7,931 nt of DNA from Methanobacteriota archaeon (GTDB lineage: Archaea; Thermoplasmatota; Poseidoniia; MGIII; CG-Epi1). Below the pieces are notes generated by a model. That model ran no database searches, was not told where the DNA came from, and saw only the letters and a program-made list of their open reading frames with translations. Positions 4,349 to 7,931 of the stretch are shown in pieces. Position numbers and translations under genes: made by a program. The stretch spans positions 1-7,931 of the forward strand of contig JAAZXP010000046.1 of assembly GCA_014240055.1 (NCBI GenBank), written 5' to 3'. Positions within the stretch are counted from its first letter, which is position 1. Every line of letters starts with the position of its first letter.

Positions 4349-6265
4349 ATGATTTCTTCTCGAAGTTTGTCAATGCCAATCGCATTTTTGATGATTGTAT
4401 CTGTATTACTTTCAACAGGTTGCATGAAAGATAACTATGCTGACAGTACTGAAGAAATACCTGAACCAGCTGCAATAATTGATGATTTTGGAGTTAATTT
4501 AGGAGTTCTAACAAACAATCATTTCGTTGCGCCAGGGTATGATACTGATTTTATTCTTGTTGTAGAAAATATTGGCTTCCAATCAGATACTTACAATATT
4601 ACCGTTGAATCAAGTGACAATGAAATAGTTGACGTAGTAATTGAAGAAGGTTATGAGCAAATAATGGTTAACGGCGGTAATGTAATTCCATTCATTGCAA
4701 ATGTAAATCTTACGCCTTATTACAATTCTACCGAAGGGAAATTTTCAGCAGTTTTGAAAGCAAGTTCACAGAATTCAAATGTTACTTCTGAAGTAATTTT
4801 GAATATACATACAAATGGTACATTTGGAAATATTACACAAACTGGAGATTCAGTTAGTGTCCATTATGCCGGCATTATAGCAATGAATGGCCAATTATTT
4901 GATTCAAGTATGGAAGAAGTATGGGATAATTACAGCCATAGAAGATTGGGCGTTATAGATGCTTACAAGCACATTGATCCATTGTCTGCATCAAATATCG
5001 GCTGTTCATCAATACCAACTAATGAGAGTGTAATTTTTTCTTATGTAGCTCCAGATCTAAGTTCAGGTTTAGCTGGGCTTGAAACTGGAATGGAAGTAAT
5101 ATCAATCAATGATCAGGATGTCAACAACCGAGATGATTATTTTGATATTGTAAATTTAACTATTGCTAATCAAACAATTAATGTAACTGTAGTGAATTCA
5201 ACAACTGGAAACTTAGATGTCTATCATGTAAATTTATCAGATATGGGTGATTTCTATAGTGCATATTATCCACAATATTACGATACTTGGATGGATGGTA
5301 AAGGATTCATGGGCATCAATGTTGAAGATACGCAAGAATTATCCTCAAAATATTGTATGGGTTCTCGACAGATGATAGTTGGTTTTGATAATAAAATGGT
5401 TGGAATGCATGAAGGCCAGACAGTATCGATACGAATTCCAGCTAAAGATGCTTATGGCGAATATGGGTCCAGTGATTTAGCAGGTCTAGACCTTATCTTT
5501 GAAATAGAAATGTTATCGATTCTTTCGAGAAATATAATTATTGAAGAAGAGCCCGATGAACTTCAGAATTACAATATGACCGTTACAGAAGTAATTGATG
5601 GAGATACTTTCTATCTTGGAAATGGCGATAAAGTTAGGATGCTTGGAATTAACACTCCTGAATCAGGCAGACCTTATGCTCAAGAAGCTACAGATTTCCT
5701 AACAAATATGATTTTAGGAAAAGAAGTTACTCTTGTAAATGATAGTAAGAACGGAGATTCCGATACTTATGGAAGGTTACTTTCCCATGTTTATGTGAAT
5801 GATACTTTTGTTAATTACGAGATAATCAAAGCAGGATATGCATTTTGGTATCCATACACTTCAGGAACTGATATGGATGAAATGTATGAAGAAGCCCAAC
5901 AATATGCGTCAAATAACACTGTAGGTCTTTGGACGGAATCTCCTTACAATTTGACCATAGATTACATTGAATATGATCCGATTGGAGAAGAAGCTGATGG
6001 AGAATATTTAATTCTAACAAATCATGAAAATTACAATGTCAGTATGGTTGGTTGGTTCTTGCAAGATGAAGCAGCCCAAACAGCTTACGAATTCAATTTT
6101 ACAATATCAAATAATACAAGTATTCGAATTTATACTGGAGAAGGAGTTGATAATTTAACAACTTTGTATTGGGGTTGGTATCAGGGAATCTGGAATAATA
6201 GTGGAGACTTTGCTATAATTCAAGATCAAAATGGATTGATGGTCGATAATTATAGATATAATTGA
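4349..6265 (+). CDS. Lipoprotein: beta-sandwich, FKBP with inserted PDZ, SNase-like nuclease, lamin-tail domain
   Basis: The N terminus is a lipoprotein signal with lipobox LSTGC, so Cys25 should anchor the protein outside the membrane. Residues 45-155 look like an Ig/NEW3-type beta-sandwich. An FKBP peptidyl-prolyl isomerase domain starts at 166 (GDSVSVHYAG, with Tyr173 and FDSS 184-187). It resumes only at about 335-392 (IVGFDNKMVGM, AYGEYG with Tyr369, LIFEIEML). Between them, about 228-325, is a PDZ-like domain (SGLAGLETGMEVISINDQDV, ending in a GFMGINV strand). A staphylococcal-nuclease-like domain follows (406-530) with IDGDTF (Asp417, Asp419), Arg430, NTPE (Glu438) and DTYGR (Arg476), matching the known Ca-ligand and catalytic positions except Asn435 in place of Asp40. 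The end (535-638) is a lamin-tail domain (EYLILTN, GWFLQD, IYTGEG, WNNSGD). The SNase/lamin-tail pairing is known from secreted prokaryotic nucleases; the FKBP/PDZ part could fold or recruit protein clients. Many Asn-X-Ser/Thr sites suggest surface glycosylation. Confidence 0.93.
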   Translation: MISSRSLSMPIAFLMIVSVLLSTGCMKDNYADSTEEIPEPAAIIDDFGVNLGVLTNNHFVAPGYDTDFILVVENIGFQSDTYNITVESSDNEIVDVVIEEGYEQIMVNGGNVIPFIANVNLTPYYNSTEGKFSAVLKASSQNSNVTSEVILNIHTNGTFGNITQTGDSVSVHYAGIIAMNGQLFDSSMEEVWDNYSHRRLGVIDAYKHIDPLSASNIGCSSIPTNESVIFSYVAPDLSSGLAGLETGMEVISINDQDVNNRDDYFDIVNLTIANQTINVTVVNSTTGNLDVYHVNLSDMGDFYSAYYPQYYDTWMDGKGFMGINVEDTQELSSKYCMGSRQMIVGFDNKMVGMHEGQTVSIRIPAKDAYGEYGSSDLAGLDLIFEIEMLSILSRNIIIEEEPDELQNYNMTVTEVIDGDTFYLGNGDKVRMLGINTPESGRPYAQEATDFLTNMILGKEVTLVNDSKNGDSDTYGRLLSHVYVNDTFVNYEIIKAGYAFWYPYTSGTDMDEMYEEAQQYASNNTVGLWTESPYNLTIDYIEYDPIGEEADGEYLILTNHENYNVSMVGWFLQDEAAQTAYEFNFTISNNTSIRIYTGEGVDNLTTLYWGWYQGIWNNSGDFAIIQDQNGLMVDNYRYN

Positions 6266-6267
6266 TA

Positions 6268-6735
6268 TTATTCTCTAGTCATTCCTCTTTGTTCAGACAT
6301 TCTCTTCAATAGGTTATTTTCTCTCTTAAGTTTATTCATACTTTTCTTAGAATGCATAACTAAATTTTTTAGAGTAAGAAGTCCAATCACACCAGTTTCA
6401 TCTACAACAGGCATACGTTTGATATCTTCCTTTTCAAATTTACGTAGTGCCGTTATGTAACTATAGTTTGATTTAATTGTAATTAGTGGCTTAGTCATAA
6501 AATCTTGAGCCGTTACTTCAGTACAATCAAAATTACCTTTCTTTACAAGATCGGCAAATCCTCTTTCAGTTATTATTCCTACAGGTTCTTTATTGTCTAA
6601 TACAATAATACATCCGACGCGTTCTTTTGTCATTTTCTTAGCACAAAGTTGAGCAGTCGTAGTTGATTTTACAGTTATAATATTCTTATGCATAATATCT
6701 GCAATTGTCGCATTTTCATTATTTTTAATAGTCAT
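6268..6735 (-). CDS. Two-CBS-domain regulatory protein
   Basis: A stand-alone pair of CBS domains, which in other proteins bind adenosine nucleotides or S-adenosylmethionine and report energy or metabolite state. With the start used here (155 residues), CBS1 begins TIADIMHKNIITV, continues through GCIIVLDNKEPVGIITERG and ends in DLVKKG. CBS2 begins DFMTKPLITI and continues RMPVVDETGVIGLLTLKNLV. A charged helix of about 30 residues rich in Lys, Arg and Leu closes the protein and may mediate dimer or nucleic-acid contacts. The frame is open to a TTG at 6789 and also has an ATG at 6750. I prefer the ATG at 6735, because GGAG lies 9 bases before it and a TTTTTAT box about 28-34 bases before it. 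No effector domain is present, so its partner is unknown. It converges with the nuclease lipoprotein gene, with two bases between the stop codons. Confidence 0.88.
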   Translation of the reverse strand: MTIKNNENATIADIMHKNIITVKSTTTAQLCAKKMTKERVGCIIVLDNKEPVGIITERGFADLVKKGNFDCTEVTAQDFMTKPLITIKSNYSYITALRKFEKEDIKRMPVVDETGVIGLLTLKNLVMHSKKSMNKLKRENNLLKRMSEQRGMTRE

Positions 6736-6762
6736 AGTCTTAATCTCCATGCCCTTATCAAC

Positions 6763-6769
6763 ATAAAAA
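6763..6769 (-). promoter_or_regulatory. Candidate TATA box for the CBS gene
   Basis: On the minus strand TTTTTAT lies 28-34 bases before the ATG at 6735, allowing a transcript with a leader of only a few bases. If translation instead began at the TTG at 6789, this box would lie inside the coding region, and the alternative A/T run at 6808-6816 would have to serve. Confidence 0.35.
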
Positions 6770-6864
6770 CCTTTGTATTTTTTATTCAAAAAATTATTTT
6801 TAATAAGATAATAAACATATTTCCCACAATAGCGAGTCTCTAACTTTGGCGTCCGCGAGGCATA

Positions 6865-6876
6865 TTTTTATATTTA
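6865..6876 (+). promoter_or_regulatory. TATA box for the acidic lipoprotein gene (leaderless)
   Basis: TTTTTATATTTA lies 21-32 bases before the ATG at 6897. No Shine-Dalgarno sequence is present between the box and the ATG, so the mRNA is probably leaderless. Confidence 0.6.
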
Positions 6877-6894
6877 CTTTAGAATAAATATAAA
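6867..6894. promoter_or_regulatory. 10-bp inverted repeat spanning TATA box to start: candidate operator
   Basis: TTTATATTTA (6867-6876) and TAAATATAAA (6885-6894) are perfect 10-bp inverted arms around an 8-base spacer. The left arm is the TATA box itself and the right arm ends two bases before the ATG, so a dimer bound here would cover both TBP contact and the start site. The arms are pure A/T, which raises the probability of chance, but ten consecutive matches are more than the surroundings show elsewhere. Confidence 0.4.
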
Positions 6895-6896
6895 TT

Positions 6897-7886
6897 ATGT
6901 TTTCAAAGAGTTCAAGCTCACTGCTCGTCGCTTTTTTTATGATTTCAGTAGTATTTACTGGATGTCTTGATGATGCAGAAGAAGTTGAAGAAACGCTGCC
7001 AGACGAAGTCAAATGCTTACTTATCGTAGGAGAGTATGAAATTTTAGACCTTGAAATAACGCCAGCAGCAGGCATGTCTTCAGGAGATGAAAATGTAGTC
7101 AAAGGCCACATTAAATTCTCAGATTCAGAATACGACGCAGATACTGAAAAATGTAATATAAGTTATAACATAGTAGATGCAGATAGTAATTTACATGTAA
7201 ATTCAGATAATTCAGCTTACGAATATATGGCAGAAATATCTGGTACTTCATCTAACATGGTGATTATTGATACTGACGGTTCTATAATCCTAGGCGATGA
7301 TATTGAAGAATATTCAGGAAGTTTGGAAAACTCAGGCAATATTACACTATCTGGAATTGCGGTCCTCGTTCCGTGTGATGGATGTTTTGATGATGCTAAA
7401 AAGGGCGAATTGGTCGTTGGTATCGATGGTAATGCACCAGGTGAAGGTTTAGGTTGCATAGATTATGAAGATGAAAATGGGAATGGACTTTACGATTCAG
7501 GAGAACCATGCAACGATGGTAATTCTCCAATATCTTACACAGTTACAGTAGATTCACTTGAAGCAGTTTTCAATAAGATGTATCAAGAAGATGATGGAGG
7601 TTATTACTACACTGAAGATAAATGGGTAATTCATGATATTTCAGAAATTGTTGAAATAGATGGAATGCTAATGTTTGGAGTTACTGGTAAAGAACAAGCA
7701 GATGGTTATGATTGTGGTCTTGAAACGTGGTATATTTTCCCAGGCCAGTCTACCTTTACTCCAGGACAATGTTTATTGTTTGAGAAACCTACATGGCATG
7801 CAGAATATGTTCCAAGTAATGATGGTGCATTATGGGCTCCAAATTTCCATGGTAGCCACACAATGTACTATACTTTCAGGAGATGA
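6897..7886 (+). CDS. Acidic Cys-rich lipoprotein with a calcium-loop-like motif
   Basis: No family is recognised. MFSKSSSSLLVAFFMISV followed by VFTGC gives a lipoprotein signal with Cys23 as the lipid-anchored residue, much like the nuclease lipoprotein upstream. The mature 307 residues are rich in Asp, Glu, Gly, Ser and Tyr with predicted beta structure. They hold eight Cys (40, 86, 160, 163, 187, 205, 273, 292), an even number that could pair in disulfides, including a close CDGC (160-163). Between Cys187 and Cys205 lies DENGNGLYDSGEP (192-204), spaced like an EF-hand or SdrD-type calcium loop (Asp192, Asn194, Asn196, Asp200, Glu203). The C-terminal part (about 212-328) has several Trp and Tyr and ends soon after HGSHTMYY. 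The ATG is leaderless. The stop TGA overlaps the start of the next gene, so the two probably form an operon. A ligand-binding or structural surface role is inference. Confidence 0.88.
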   Translation: MFSKSSSSLLVAFFMISVVFTGCLDDAEEVEETLPDEVKCLLIVGEYEILDLEITPAAGMSSGDENVVKGHIKFSDSEYDADTEKCNISYNIVDADSNLHVNSDNSAYEYMAEISGTSSNMVIIDTDGSIILGDDIEEYSGSLENSGNITLSGIAVLVPCDGCFDDAKKGELVVGIDGNAPGEGLGCIDYEDENGNGLYDSGEPCNDGNSPISYTVTVDSLEAVFNKMYQEDDGGYYYTEDKWVIHDISEIVEIDGMLMFGVTGKEQADGYDCGLETWYIFPGQSTFTPGQCLLFEKPTWHAEYVPSNDGALWAPNFHGSHTMYYTFRR

Positions 7887-7931
7887 ACGAGAACGATCAG
7901 ATAATATATTTTCTAAATAAGTTGATTGAAC
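7883..7931 (+). CDS. Start of a downstream gene, truncated by the window edge
   Basis: An ATG at 7883 overlaps the TGA of the acidic lipoprotein gene as ATGA, the common geometry of translationally coupled genes. It opens a frame without stop to the window end: 16 complete codons, MNENDQIIYFLNKLIE. The composition looks like an amphipathic helix of a cytoplasmic protein. AGGAG directly precedes the ATG with no spacer, too close for a normal ribosome-binding site, so re-initiation would be needed. Too little is visible to name it, and the frame could be accidental. Confidence 0.45.
   Translation, partial: MNENDQIIYFLNKLIE

Noticed and set aside
6800..7111. Minus-strand frame of 103 codons spanning the 6790-6896 gap
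   Set aside because: It is mostly antisense to the lipoprotein signal region, with Ser/Thr runs from reversed coding sequence, and it runs across the palindromic promoter.
7675..7920. Plus-strand frame of 81 codons overlapping the end of the second lipoprotein gene
   Set aside because: It overlaps the well-supported lipoprotein frame for almost its full length; only the short tail is free.
1..7931. CRISPR array, tRNA, rRNA, transposase or integrase
   Set aside because: No regularly spaced direct repeats, no cloverleaf arms and no recombinase motifs were found on either strand.

Overview
The window is an A+T-rich piece of what looks like an archaeal chromosome. Three things point that way. 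There is a UbiA-family enzyme with the motifs of archaeal ether-lipid prenyltransferases. Most upstream regions have a TATA-like box about 22-31 bases before the start codon and no Shine-Dalgarno sequence, which indicates leaderless transcripts. Several proteins are secreted and acidic or Asn-rich, two of them with lipoprotein signal peptides. A planktonic euryarchaeal lineage such as Marine Group II/III (Poseidoniales-like Thermoplasmatota) would fit, but that placement is inference from style, not from a marker gene.

Layout. Bases 1-718 (minus) hold the N-terminal 239 residues of a DrrA-type ABC transporter ATPase that runs off the left edge. A 125-base intergenic region with a TATA box and a 7-bp inverted repeat separates it from a plus-strand pair: a 483-residue secreted, extremely acidic Cys/Trp repeat protein (844-2295) and, 5 bases later, a 102-residue two-helix membrane protein (2301-2609). 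Abutting these tail to tail is a minus-strand pair: a UbiA prenyltransferase, probably digeranylgeranylglyceryl phosphate synthase (4079-3174), followed by a YgjP/DUF45-type metallohydrolase (3158-2610). The gap 4080-4348 holds a 45-residue membrane-protein gene (4170-4307) and three candidate TATA promoters. Then comes a 638-residue multidomain lipoprotein (4349-6265) with a beta-sandwich, an FKBP prolyl isomerase domain that appears to be split by a PDZ domain, a staphylococcal-nuclease-like domain and a lamin-tail domain. It converges with a two-CBS-domain protein (minus, ending at 6268). Divergent from that is an acidic Cys-rich lipoprotein (6897-7886), whose stop codon overlaps by ATGA the start of a further gene that leaves the window at the right edge.

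How the parts fit. Most plus-strand products are predicted to be exported or membrane-bound, so the region is biased towards the cell envelope: lipid core synthesis, an exporter ATPase, a secreted acidic protein with a possible membrane partner, and two lipoproteins. No mobile element, CRISPR array, tRNA or rRNA was seen. The most unusual items are the split FKBP/PDZ-nuclease-lamin-tail lipoprotein, the acidic protein with three C-x7-C hairpin-like repeats, and inverted repeats that coincide with several core promoters.
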